Shown one piece after another: positions 7,466 to 15,550 of a DNA stretch of 33,789 bases. The notes below the pieces were generated by a model. It did not search any database. It was not told the origin of the DNA and saw only the letters and a program-made list of their open reading frames with translations. How positions within the stretch are numbered: the first letter of the stretch is position 1; each line of letters begins with the position of its first letter. The position numbers and the translations under genes were made by a program. Origin of the DNA: an uncultured Collinsella sp. (GTDB lineage: Bacteria; Actinomycetota; Coriobacteriia; Coriobacteriales; Coriobacteriaceae); contig CABQNF010000002.1 in the NCBI GenBank assembly GCA_902465465.1, positions 1 to 33,789 on the forward strand, given 5' to 3'.

Positions 7466-8905
7466 ATGTCCGTTAACCCCGCTAGCGTCACCAACCCGCC
7501 TGCGCAGTTTCCCGAGGACTTTGTCTTTGGCGGTGCTACCGCTGCCTACCAGGTAGAGGGTGAGACCCGCACTCACGGTAAGGGCAAGGTTGCCTGGGAC
7601 GACTTCCTGGAGGCCCAGGGGCGCTTTTCCCCCGATCCCGCTTCGGACTTCTACAACCAGTACCCCGTCGACTTGGAGCTGTGCGAGGAGTTTGGCATCA
7701 ACGGCATTCGCCTCTCCATCGCCTGGAGCCGTATCTTCCCCAACGGTACCGGCGAGATTAACCCCGAGGGCGTTCAGTTCTACCATGACCTCTTCGCCGA
7801 GTGCCACAAGCACCACGTTGAGCCGTTTGTCACGCTGCATCACTTTGACACGCCGCTGCCCCTCTTTGAGAAGGGCGATTTCCTCAACCGCGAGACCATC
7901 GACGCCTTTGTGGACTTTGCCACCTTCTGCTTTAAGGAGTACGCCGACCAGGTGACCTACTGGTTCACCTTTAACGAGATCTGGGCCGACGCCTCCAACA
8001 CCTACATCGAGGGCACCTTCCCCGGTGGCGTCAAGGCGCATCTGGCCGAGGCCTTCCAGTGCGAGCACAACATGATGCTCGCCCACGCCAAGGCAGTACT
8101 GGCCTTCCACAACGGCGGTTTTAAGGGCAAGATCGGCGTCATTCAGTCGCTGGAGTTTAAGTATCCGCTCAACGAGAACGACCCCGCCGACATCAAAGCC
8201 GCCAACAACGAGCACGTACTGCAAAACCAGTTTCTGCTCGACGCCACCTTCCGCGGCGACTATGCCCCCGACACCCTCGAGTGCGCCAACCGCCTGGCTG
8301 CTGTCTCGGGCGGCACCATCGAGATCCTGGACGAGGATCTGGAAATCATGCGCGAGGCCGCGCTCTACAACGACTACCTGGGCGTTAACAACTACCAGTG
8401 CCGCTTCTTGAAGGCTTACGATGGCGAGAACGACCTGCACCACAACGGTACGGGCGAGAAGGGCACCGGCCGCTGGCGCGTTAAGGGCATTGGCGAGCAT
8501 GTGAACAAGCCTGGTATCCCCACCACCGACTGGGACTGGATCATCTATCCCGAGGGCCTGTTCGATCTGCTCGTCTACATTAAGCAGCGCTACCCCAACT
8601 ACAAGCAGATCTTCATCACCGAGAACGGCATGGGCTACAAGGACCCCTACAAGGACGGTTTTGTGGACGACCAGCCGCGCATCGACTACATCGAGCAGCA
8701 CCTGCGCTGGTTGCTCAAGGCCATGGAAGTGGGTGTCAACGTGGGCGGCTACTTCCTGTGGAGCCTGCAGGATCAGTTCTCCTGGACCAATGGCTACAAC
8801 AAGCGTTACGGCTTCTTCTACGTTGACTTTGAAACCCAGAAGCGCACGCCCAAGGCAAGCGCCTACTGGTATAAGCACGTGGCGCAGACCCGTCGTCTGG
8901 ACTAG
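7466..8905 (+). CDS. lacG: 6-phospho-beta-galactosidase, GH1 (module 1)
   Basis: The 479-residue cytoplasmic GH1 enzyme cleaves phosphorylated lactose-type galactosides delivered by the PTS to galactose-6-P plus the aglycone sugar. The acid/base Glu is residue 171 (WFTFNEI) and the nucleophile is Glu386 (FITENGMG). LWSLQDQFSWTNGYNKRYG near the C-terminus gives Ser439, Trp440, Lys446 and Tyr448. These match the phosphate-binding Ser428/Lys435/Tyr437 and galactoside-selecting Trp429 of lactococcal LacG; 6-phospho-beta-glucosidases have a small residue at the Trp position. The N-terminal FGGATAAYQVEG is typical of the family. It is translated from its own start after the hairpin and followed by a strong terminator. 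Confidence 0.92.
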   Translation: MSVNPASVTNPPAQFPEDFVFGGATAAYQVEGETRTHGKGKVAWDDFLEAQGRFSPDPASDFYNQYPVDLELCEEFGINGIRLSIAWSRIFPNGTGEINPEGVQFYHDLFAECHKHHVEPFVTLHHFDTPLPLFEKGDFLNRETIDAFVDFATFCFKEYADQVTYWFTFNEIWADASNTYIEGTFPGGVKAHLAEAFQCEHNMMLAHAKAVLAFHNGGFKGKIGVIQSLEFKYPLNENDPADIKAANNEHVLQNQFLLDATFRGDYAPDTLECANRLAAVSGGTIEILDEDLEIMREAALYNDYLGVNNYQCRFLKAYDGENDLHHNGTGEKGTGRWRVKGIGEHVNKPGIPTTDWDWIIYPEGLFDLLVYIKQRYPNYKQIFITENGMGYKDPYKDGFVDDQPRIDYIEQHLRWLLKAMEVGVNVGGYFLWSLQDQFSWTNGYNKRYGFFYVDFETQKRTPKASAYWYKHVAQTRRLD

Positions 8906-8951
8906 TGACTGGCGGGGTTGCCCGCTCACACAACCTGTCCCCATTTCTCAG

Positions 8952-9000
8952 CCGGGGGCGGCACGTCACACGGCGCGCCGCCCCCGGTCTTTTTGTTTTT
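8952..9000 (+). terminator. Intrinsic terminator of lacE-lacG
   Basis: CCGGGGGCGGC (8952-8962) pairs with GCCGCCCCCGG (8977-8987), followed directly by TCTTTTTGTTTTT, 46 bp beyond the lacG stop. Confidence 0.93.
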
Positions 9001-9021
9001 GGGCTGGTCGGGAGCCGTTTG

Positions 9022-9157
9022 TCTCGATCTGTAACATCTAGCCGAGTTTTTTGGTCCTAGCTGTTACAGATTGAGACGAACAGGATTGCTCTTTCCGAAG
9101 AATCTAAATCTGTAACACGTAGCCCGCTTTTGACCGTCTACCTGTTACAAATCGAGA
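9022..9157. repeat. 55-bp palindrome cluster 1 (two units)
   Basis: Unit 1 is 9022-9076 and unit 2 is 9103-9157. Each has a left arm like TCTCGATCTGTAACA, a 25-nt loop and a right arm like TGTTACAGATTGAGA; the units are 81 bp apart start to start. Loop 1 is TCTAGCCGAG, a T-run, then GGTCCTAGC (type A). Loop 2 is CGTAGCCCGCTTTTGACCG then TCTACC (type B). The cluster lies between the lacG terminator and the convergent module-2 repressor gene. Confidence 0.85.
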
Positions 9158-9172
9158 CAAACGGAGTAGGAC

Positions 9173-10201
9173 CTAACCCCGTATGTCCCTAACAGTCGAG
9201 CGTTCGACCAGCGTACTCGGCACATGAATCGCCTCGATAGACGAGCTCTCTCCAATCGCCGCCTCAAACGCAAGCTTACCGACACCGCGCAAATCAAATC
9301 GCAGCGTCGTCAGTCGATTGTGAGGAACAAGTCCCTCGAGTGCGTCGTCGATACCAACCACGCTCACGTCGTCGGGCACGGACAGGCCCGCGTTCTCGAG
9401 CGCGGCGATAACGCCCAGCGCCATCTGGTCATTTGCCGCAAGCACGGCAGTCGGCGCCTGCGACCCGCCGGCAAGCACCTCGGCCGCAATCCGCTCGCCC
9501 ATGGCGTACCCACTGTCCGCACTCCAATCGCCACGCAGCATCGGAGCGGCATCGACATGAGCACGACCCAGCGTATCGCGCCAACCGGCCTCACGAAAAC
9601 GCGAGGAAATCGAGTTTTCCGGACCCGCCACAAACCGCATATTCGAGTGACCATGTTCCAGCAGATAATTGGTCAACAGCTCGCACGAACCATACTGGTC
9701 GGAGTCGATCGTCGTGCAGCGCGGATGCGCATACATGGACAGGATGACCGTTCGCACTCCCGGCTGGGGAACAAACTCCTCAAAATCGGGAGCCATGCGG
9801 TTCATGTTGAGAATCATGCCGTCGACGGGTCGCTCGACCATGCGGCGCGAGGCATCGGCAAGTGCATAGGGCTTGTCGCCGCCCATCTCGATCATAGTGA
9901 CGGCAAAATCGTGCTCGCGCGCCGCTTGCATGATACCCTCGAGCGTCGCCAGGTTACCGACACGTGTGATGTTGTACATGCACAGGCCAATAGAACGATA
10001 CGACCCGCCGCGCAACGCCGCTCCAGCAAAATTGGGACGAAAGCCCAGCTCTTCCATGGCGGCCAGCACACGCTTGCGCGTCTTTTCCGTCACGTTGGGC
10101 ATACCGTTGACCACGCGAGACACAGTCTGGCGGCTCACGCCAGCGAGCGCCGCAACCTCTGCCGCGCTCGCCGAACGACCATTCCTTGTCTGCTGATCCA
10201 T
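9173..10201 (-). CDS. LacI-family transcriptional repressor (module 2)
   Basis: The helix-turn-helix AAEVAALAGVSRQTVSRVVNG is followed by RVLAAMEELGFRPNFAGAALRG and a sugar-binding-type effector domain with VVGIDDALEGLVPHNRLTTLRFD near the C-terminus. The start is uncertain: the frame is open to an ATG at 10258 without a Shine-Dalgarno. The ATG at 10201, with GGAAGG one base upstream, or a GTG at 10210 fit family length better (about 342 residues). The gene is divergent from lacG2-EIIBC2. The tandem palindromes at 10392-10433 are its likely operators. The stop is adjacent to the first palindrome cluster, with which it converges. The effector is unknown. Confidence 0.88.
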   Translation of the reverse strand: MDQQTRNGRSASAAEVAALAGVSRQTVSRVVNGMPNVTEKTRKRVLAAMEELGFRPNFAGAALRGGSYRSIGLCMYNITRVGNLATLEGIMQAAREHDFAVTMIEMGGDKPYALADASRRMVERPVDGMILNMNRMAPDFEEFVPQPGVRTVILSMYAHPRCTTIDSDQYGSCELLTNYLLEHGHSNMRFVAGPENSISSRFREAGWRDTLGRAHVDAAPMLRGDWSADSGYAMGERIAAEVLAGGSQAPTAVLAANDQMALGVIAALENAGLSVPDDVSVVGIDDALEGLVPHNRLTTLRFDLRGVGKLAFEAAIGESSSIEAIHVPSTLVERSTVRDIRG

Positions 10202-10323
10202 GCCTTCCACGCTAACCTGCTTCCCAACTATTCCCCGCGCCCATGGCGCATCGTACATACATTGATAACGTGCTCATGATACCCGAGCCATATACCACAA
10301 CATGAAAACTTCTGTCAATCAAA

Positions 10324-10354
10324 ACCGCTTACCGAACAAATACAACCGTTCGCG
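10324..10354 (+). promoter_or_regulatory. Tandem 21-bp-period box upstream of lacG2
   Basis: ACCGCTTACC (10324-10333) and ACCGTTCGCG (10345-10354) are direct repeats exactly 21 bp apart, pointing toward lacG2 and ending 37 bp before the first presumed LacI operator. A TATACA hexamer (about 10378) lies between, a possible -10 without a good -35, as expected for an activator-dependent promoter. Confidence 0.55.
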
Positions 10355-10391
10355 GCTGTTTGAAGTTGTTTTGTTTCTATACATCCCAGCC

Positions 10392-10433
10392 GGATGTTAA
10401 CGTGCTCATTGTCAAATGTTCACGTGCTCATTT
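10392..10433. promoter_or_regulatory. Two presumed LacI-family operators of module 2
   Basis: GGATGTTAACGTGCTCATTG (10392-10411) and AAATGTTCACGTGCTCATTT (10414-10433) are imperfect 20-bp palindromes centred on ACGT, 22 bp apart centre to centre, about two helical turns. They share the CGTGCTCATT half-site. They lie between the LacI gene and lacG2. Confidence 0.6.
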
Positions 10434-10545
10434 TGGTTCTAATCATTTTAAGATAGTGTTTATCGGGCTTTTTCACCGCTGAACGCTAACCAGGGAGCCT
10501 CCTGAGCGCAAACGCACAATATCGAACAGCGAGACGAGAGGGTGT

Positions 10546-11994
10546 ATGCATATGTCTTTGCTAAACCGCGTACAGCAGCTGCCGAAGGGCTTTGTTTGGG
10601 GCGCCGCAACCGCCGCGTACCAAACGGAAGGTTCCACGAAGGTGGCAGGCAAGGGTAAGACCATGTGGGACGATTACCTTGTCGCCCAGGGTCGCTTTTT
10701 GCCCGACCCGGCCAGTGATTTCTACAACCGCTACGAGGAGGATATCCGCCTTTCTGCCGAGCATGGACTCAACGCCATTCGTGTGTCCATCGCCTGGACC
10801 CGCATCTTCCCCAACGGCGACGATGCCGAACCCCTCGCCGAGGGCGTTAAGCACTACCACGAGCTGTTCGCCTGCTGCAAAAAGTATGGCGTCGAGCCCT
10901 ATGTGTCCCTGCATCACTTTGACTCCCCCGCCGCCCTGTTCAACCAGGACGACTGGCTCAACCGCAAGACCGTCGACGCCTATGTGCGCTATGCCGAGTT
11001 CTGCTTCCGCGAGTTCCGCGAGGTCAAGAATTGGTTCACCATCAACGAGCTCATCAGCCTCTCGCACTCCCAATACATCCAAGGCAACTTCCCGCCCAAC
11101 CATCACTTTGATGTGACGAGCGGCATCCAGAGCCAGCACAACGAGCTCGTTGCCCACGCCCGCGCCGTCAACCTGTATAAGGATCTTGACGAGACCGAGC
11201 ACCTGGGCGGACGCATTGGCATGGTCAACGTCCTGACGCCGGCATATCCTGCCACCGACTCGCCCGCCGACCAGCACGCCGCCGACCTGTACAACGCCTT
11301 CTACACCGACTTCATCATGGACGGCGCCTTCCTGGGTCACTACTCCGCGCGCACCCTCTCACTCATCAACGAGATTCTGCGTGCCAACAACGCCACACTT
11401 ACGGTTGAGGACAGCGACATGGAGGAGCTCGCCAAGGCGGCGCCCCGCAACGATATGTTCGGCCTCAACTACTATCAGTCGGCGTTTATCGCCGCCTACG
11501 ATGGCGAGTCAACCAACAGCTTTAACGGCACCGGAGACAAGGGCACCTCGTGCTTTAAGTTTAAGGGCGTCGGGCAGCAGGTCGATATGCCGGGTATCCC
11601 CACCACCGACTGGGATTGGCTCATCTACCCGCAAGGCCTCTACGACACGCTCAAGCACATCAGCGCCACCTATCCCAACCTCCCCGTCATCTATATCACC
11701 GAAAACGGCCTGGGCCACAAGGACCCCGAGCCCGACGCAAACGGCATCGTCGCCGATCCCGAGCGCATCGACTTTGTCGACCAGCACATGGAGAAGGTGC
11801 TCCAGGCGCGCGCCGAGGGCGTCGACGTCCAGGGCTACTTTATCTGGAGCCTGCAGGACCAGTTCTCGTGGGCCAATGGCTATAACAAGCGCTACGGCCT
11901 GTTCTACATCGACTTCGACACGCAAAAACGCTACATCAAGCAGTCGGCACTCTGGTACAAGGAGCTCGCCGACACTATGGCGGACGCGCAGTAG
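10546..11994 (+). CDS. 6-phospho-beta-galactosidase-like GH1 enzyme (module 2)
   Basis: The 482-residue GH1 protein has acid/base Glu168 (FTINEL) and nucleophile Glu386 (YITENGLG). FIWSLQDQFSWANGYNKRYG gives the 6-phosphate-binding Ser441, Lys448 and Tyr450 and the galactoside-type Trp442, so a 6-phospho-beta-galactosidase activity is the best call. It is clearly more diverged from modules 1 and 3 than they are from each other, for example FVWGAATAAYQTEG at the N-terminus and LHHFDSPAALFNQDDW, so it may prefer a different aglycone. AGAGGG lies four bases before the first ATG; a second in-frame ATG is two codons on. Unlike the other modules it precedes its permease gene. Confidence 0.88.
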   Translation: MHMSLLNRVQQLPKGFVWGAATAAYQTEGSTKVAGKGKTMWDDYLVAQGRFLPDPASDFYNRYEEDIRLSAEHGLNAIRVSIAWTRIFPNGDDAEPLAEGVKHYHELFACCKKYGVEPYVSLHHFDSPAALFNQDDWLNRKTVDAYVRYAEFCFREFREVKNWFTINELISLSHSQYIQGNFPPNHHFDVTSGIQSQHNELVAHARAVNLYKDLDETEHLGGRIGMVNVLTPAYPATDSPADQHAADLYNAFYTDFIMDGAFLGHYSARTLSLINEILRANNATLTVEDSDMEELAKAAPRNDMFGLNYYQSAFIAAYDGESTNSFNGTGDKGTSCFKFKGVGQQVDMPGIPTTDWDWLIYPQGLYDTLKHISATYPNLPVIYITENGLGHKDPEPDANGIVADPERIDFVDQHMEKVLQARAEGVDVQGYFIWSLQDQFSWANGYNKRYGLFYIDFDTQKRYIKQSALWYKELADTMADAQ

Positions 11995-12020
11995 CGCATC
12001 GCCTCGCTTTCCCCCGAGAA

Positions 12021-12057
12021 GGGAGCGGCCCTATGCGATACAAACCCAGCCGCTCCC
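12021..12057. other. Intercistronic hairpin lacG2-EIIBC2
   Basis: GGGAGCGGC (12021-12029) and GCCGCTCCC (12049-12057) form a perfect 9-bp stem with a 19-nt loop in the 176-bp gap. No U-tract follows. The position is equivalent to the hairpins of modules 1 and 3. Confidence 0.55.
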
Positions 12058-12170
12058 CTCTCTCCCCCTGGGACCGGCCCCGCCTGCACCCGGGCTTTTA
12101 GCAAGCGGGAGACCATATAGGTTTTCAACGTCCATGCCATTAAGATTTCATGCAAAGAGGAGCGTGAACT

Positions 12171-13931
12171 ATGGAATCGATCGTTAAGTTCTTGGAGAAA
12201 GGTCAGCCGTACTTCGACAAGGTCTCTAAGAACATCTACCTTCAGGCCATTAAAGACGGCTTTTTGGCAGCAATGCCCATTATCCTGTCTTCTTCTGTCT
12301 TCCTGCTTATTTCGACCCTGCCGGGCGTTGTCGCCACGGTCGGCGGCTTTACGCTGCCCGACTGGTGGAACGTCGACGTCGTGAACTTCTGCAACAAGGT
12401 TTACAACTTCACGATGGGCGTCGTGGGCATCATGGTCGCCGGCACCACCGCAAGCGCGCTGACCGGCTCCAAGAACCGCCGCATGCCTGCCGGCAAGGCC
12501 ATCAACGCCACGAGCACCATGGTCGCCGCCATGTGCGCTATGCTCATCTTGGCCGTTACCCAGACGAGTGCCAAGATCGACGGCGCCGATGTCTCGGTGT
12601 TCTTTACCGACAACATGGGCACCAAGGGCCTGCTGAGCTCCTTTGTCGCCGCATTTGCCACGGTCAACATCTATGCCTTCTGCATTAAGCGAGACATCAC
12701 CATCAAGCTGCCCAAAGAAGTCCCCGGCGCCATCGCCCAGAACTTCCGCGACATCTTCGCCTTCAGCTTCTCCATCCTGTTTGTCGCCGTCATCGACGTT
12801 ATCTGCCGCACCTGCTTGGCCGTCCCGTTTGCCAACGTCATCTCCACGCTGGTGAGCCCGCTGTTCGCCGCTGCCGATTCCTACGCCGGCCTCGCCCTCA
12901 TCTGGTTCATGATCCCGCTGTTCTGGTTCATGGGCATCCACGGCCCCTCGGTCGTTAAGCCTGCCCTCAACGCCGCGCTGTTTGGCAACATCACCACCAA
13001 CCTCGCCACGCTGCAGGCCGGCGGTCACCCCGCCCTCGCCCTGACCGAAAACTTCGGTAACTACATCGGCGAACTCGGCGGCACCGGCGCCACGTTCATT
13101 GTCCCGATCATCTTCCTGCTCTTTATGCGCTCCAAGCAGCTCAAGGCCGTCGGCAAAGCCTCTGTCGTGCCCGTGATGTTCGCCGTCAACGAGCCGCTGC
13201 TGTTCGCCGCGCCCATCATCCTCAACCCGTACTTCCTGATCCCGTTCCTGTTTGCCCCCGTGGCCAACGTCCTCATTGGTAAGTTCTTCATCGACTTTTT
13301 GGGCATGAACGGCTTTATCTATGCCATGCCGTGGGCACTCCCCGGACCGATCGGCACCTTCATCGACACCAACTTCCAGCCGATCTCTCTGGTCCTGGTT
13401 GTCGTCCTGCTGGTCGTTGACTTCTTGATCTACTACCCGTTCTGCAAGGCCTACGACAACGTCCTGTGCAAGCAGGAGGCCGAGACCCTGGCCGAAGAAG
13501 AGGCCGAGGAGACCAAGGCCGTCAAGACCGCTGCCGCCCCCGCCGTTGAGGCTCCTGTTGTCGAGACCGCTTCTGCCACTGAGGCCTCCGCAGCTCCGTC
13601 CGCCCTTAAGGGCAAGGATCTGAGGGTTCTGGTTCTGTGCGCTGGCGCCGGCACCTCTGCACTGCTCGCCAACGCGCTTAAGGAAGGCGCCGACGAGCTG
13701 GGCATCGACATTACCGCCAACGCCGGTGCCTACGGCAGCCACTACGCCATCATGGACCAGTACAACGTCATCGTCCTGGCTCCGCAGGTTCGCACCTATT
13801 ACAACGAGATGAAGGCCGACACCGACCGCCTGGGCATCACGCTGCTGTCGCCCAAGGGCAAACAGTACATCGACCTCACTAAGGATCCCAAGGGTGCCGT
13901 CGCCTGGATCGAGGAAAACCTCGAGGCATAA
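12171..13931 (+). CDS. PTS lactose/cellobiose-family EIIBC (module 2)
   Basis: The 586-residue protein has an EIIC domain (about 1-425), an acidic/Ala-rich linker (about 430-480) and an EIIB domain with phospho-Cys490 in RVLVLCAGAGTSALLANAL. EIIC signatures are GIHGPSVVKPALNAA and FAVNEPLLFAAPIILNP. It lacks an EIIA domain. It is more similar to EIIBC3 than to lacE (compare KRDITIKLPKEVPGAIAQNF with KMPEQVPPNISQ in lacE), suggesting a different substrate from lactose. AGAGGAG sits eight bases from the ATG. Pairing with a LacG-type hydrolase implies a beta-galactoside substrate; this is inference. Confidence 0.9.
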   Translation: MESIVKFLEKGQPYFDKVSKNIYLQAIKDGFLAAMPIILSSSVFLLISTLPGVVATVGGFTLPDWWNVDVVNFCNKVYNFTMGVVGIMVAGTTASALTGSKNRRMPAGKAINATSTMVAAMCAMLILAVTQTSAKIDGADVSVFFTDNMGTKGLLSSFVAAFATVNIYAFCIKRDITIKLPKEVPGAIAQNFRDIFAFSFSILFVAVIDVICRTCLAVPFANVISTLVSPLFAAADSYAGLALIWFMIPLFWFMGIHGPSVVKPALNAALFGNITTNLATLQAGGHPALALTENFGNYIGELGGTGATFIVPIIFLLFMRSKQLKAVGKASVVPVMFAVNEPLLFAAPIILNPYFLIPFLFAPVANVLIGKFFIDFLGMNGFIYAMPWALPGPIGTFIDTNFQPISLVLVVVLLVVDFLIYYPFCKAYDNVLCKQEAETLAEEEAEETKAVKTAAAPAVEAPVVETASATEASAAPSALKGKDLRVLVLCAGAGTSALLANALKEGADELGIDITANAGAYGSHYAIMDQYNVIVLAPQVRTYYNEMKADTDRLGITLLSPKGKQYIDLTKDPKGAVAWIEENLEA

Positions 13932-13963
13932 GACGCTGACACCACCTGCCGCTTGCAGACAAT

Positions 13964-14008
13964 AAATGGCCCGTGCATCGATGTGTGATGCGCGGGCCAT
14001 TTTGTTTA
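13964..14008 (+). terminator. Intrinsic terminator of module 2
   Basis: AAATGGCCCGTGCATC (13964-13979) and GATGCGCGGGCCATTT (13987-14002) form a 16-bp stem with one mismatch, followed by TTGTTT. Confidence 0.9.
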
Positions 14009-14031
14009 GACCGCACCCGTCCTCCTGTTCA

Positions 14032-14246
14032 TCTCAATCTGTAACATCTAGCCGAGTTTTTTGGTCCTAGCTGTTACAGATCGAGGTGAACGCACAGGCC
14101 AAGCCGAAAATCTCAATCTGTAACATGTAGACCGCTTTTGACCGCTTAGATGTTACAGATCGAGACAAACGGAATAAGCCGAGCCGAAAGATCTCAATCT
14201 GTAACATCTAGCAGGGATTTTCGGTCCTAGCTGTTACAGATTGAGA
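14032..14246. repeat. 55-bp palindrome cluster 2 (three units)
   Basis: The units are 14032-14086, 14111-14165 and 14192-14246, with start-to-start spacing 79 and 81 bp. All have 15-bp arms of the TCTCAATCTGTAACA type and a 25-nt loop. The first loop is identical to that of the unit at 9022; the second is type B (CCGCTTTTGACCG); the third is an A variant (GGGATTTTCGGTCC). The cluster lies between the module-2 terminator and the convergent module-3 repressor gene. Confidence 0.85.
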
Positions 14247-14264
14247 TGAACGAGCCGAGCACGT

Positions 14265-15275
14265 CTACGCCCGCAGATCCCGCACGCTCGCGCGCTCGAC
14301 CAACACGCCCGAGACGAGCGTACGGCTTCTGGAGCTCGGGGCTTCCAGACCTGCGACGACCTCGTTAAGCGCACGGATGCCCAGCTCGCGGTGGCGAAAC
14401 TTCACCGACGTCAGAATCGAGTTGGGAATCGTCTTGTAGAGCTCATCGTCGAAGCCGATCACGGACACGTCGTCGGGCACGCTGAGCCCTTTGTCGCGTA
14501 GAGCCATCATCACGCCGTTTGCCATGCAGTCGTTAGCAGCGAGGACCGCCGTACAATCGGGTTTATCGGCAAGCACAAGGCCCGCGGCATAGCCACTATC
14601 CGCATTCCAATCGCCTTGCAGAGGCTCGGGCGGCTCAACGCCACGCGCCTCGAGTGCAGCACGCCAACCTTTCATACGGCACTGGCTCGACAGCGACTCT
14701 TTCTTACCCGAAACGAAGTACACGTTCTTGTGCCCGTGATTCAAGAAGTACTCGCATGCCATGCGCGCGCCGCCCTCTTGGTCGTCACTGACGGTAGAGC
14801 AGGTAGGATGCTCCATCGGTGTGATAATCACCGTCTTGAGGTCTTTCGGAGCCTCGAAGGTATCAAAGTCATCGACCATCTGACGCAGGTTAAAGATCAT
14901 GCCATCAACAGGCAGCTGCGACATCCTACGCGCCGCATCGGCAAGGGTCATCTTCTCCCCCACGCGCTTCTTAATCATCGTGAGCGCAAAGCCGCGTTCT
15001 TCGGCGGCATCGGCGATACCGTCAATCATGTCCACGGCGCCGCCCGACAAGTGGAACATCACCACGCCGATGCACCCGTAACGGCCCAACTTGAGTGAAC
15101 GCGCGGCAAAGTTCGCCCGGAACCCGAGCGCCTCCATGGCCGCATGGACCTTATCGCGTGTCGACTCTCGCACGCTATCGGGCTCGTTGATCACGCGCGA
15201 CACCGTCTTGAGAGAAACACCCGCGGCAACTGCCACATCGTTCATTGAGACATTTTTCTTGTCCATCGTTGCCAC
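14265..15275 (-). CDS. LacI-family transcriptional repressor (module 3)
   Basis: The helix-turn-helix MNDVAVAAGVSLKTVSRVINE is followed by HAAMEALGFRANFAARSLKLG and the effector-binding domain, ending with VIGFDDELYKTIPNSILTSVKFRHRELG. The GTG at 15275 has GGAG six bases upstream and is the best start. An ATG at 15266 and a longer frame to 15326 also exist. It is divergent from EIIBC3-lacG3. The perfect 20-bp palindrome at 15428-15447 is the likely operator. Its recognition helix reads Leu-Lys where LacI has Tyr-Gln. The inducer is unknown. The stop lies 18 bp from palindrome cluster 2. Confidence 0.88.
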   Translation of the reverse strand: MATMDKKNVSMNDVAVAAGVSLKTVSRVINEPDSVRESTRDKVHAAMEALGFRANFAARSLKLGRYGCIGVVMFHLSGGAVDMIDGIADAAEERGFALTMIKKRVGEKMTLADAARRMSQLPVDGMIFNLRQMVDDFDTFEAPKDLKTVIITPMEHPTCSTVSDDQEGGARMACEYFLNHGHKNVYFVSGKKESLSSQCRMKGWRAALEARGVEPPEPLQGDWNADSGYAAGLVLADKPDCTAVLAANDCMANGVMMALRDKGLSVPDDVSVIGFDDELYKTIPNSILTSVKFRHRELGIRALNEVVAGLEAPSSRSRTLVSGVLVERASVRDLRA

Positions 15276-15348
15276 TAGTTCTCCAGTCGGTTTTACATCG
15301 CTTGTTATTTGCGTTCTAGCATACACTACCTGCCTGACTGATAAATCA

Positions 15349-15379
15349 ACCGTTTACCGGACAATATCGACCACTCACC
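15349..15379 (+). promoter_or_regulatory. Tandem 21-bp-period box upstream of EIIBC3
   Basis: ACCGTTTACC (15349-15358) and ACCACTCACC (15370-15379) are direct repeats exactly 21 bp apart, oriented toward EIIBC3, ending 25 bp before the presumed LacI operators. Confidence 0.55.
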
Positions 15380-15403
15380 CGTATATCCTTGTTGCTCTTT
15401 CAA

Positions 15404-15447
15404 AAATGTCTTACGTTGTCATTAACGAAATGACAACGTTGTCATTT
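15404..15447. promoter_or_regulatory. Presumed LacI-family operators of module 3
   Basis: AAATGACAACGTTGTCATTT (15428-15447) is a perfect 20-bp palindrome. Just upstream, around 15404-15424, is a weaker copy with an intact right half (ACGTTGTCATT) and a poor left half (AAATGTCTT). The ACGT cores are 23 bp apart. Confidence 0.65.
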
Positions 15448-15550
15448 CGCAATGCCTTCCTTAAGCAGGAAGGTTTCCGGGCAGTCCTGACCATCCATCG
15501 ACGACCAGTTCCATCCACATGCATCGCGCATCAAGTAGTAAAGGAGCTCT

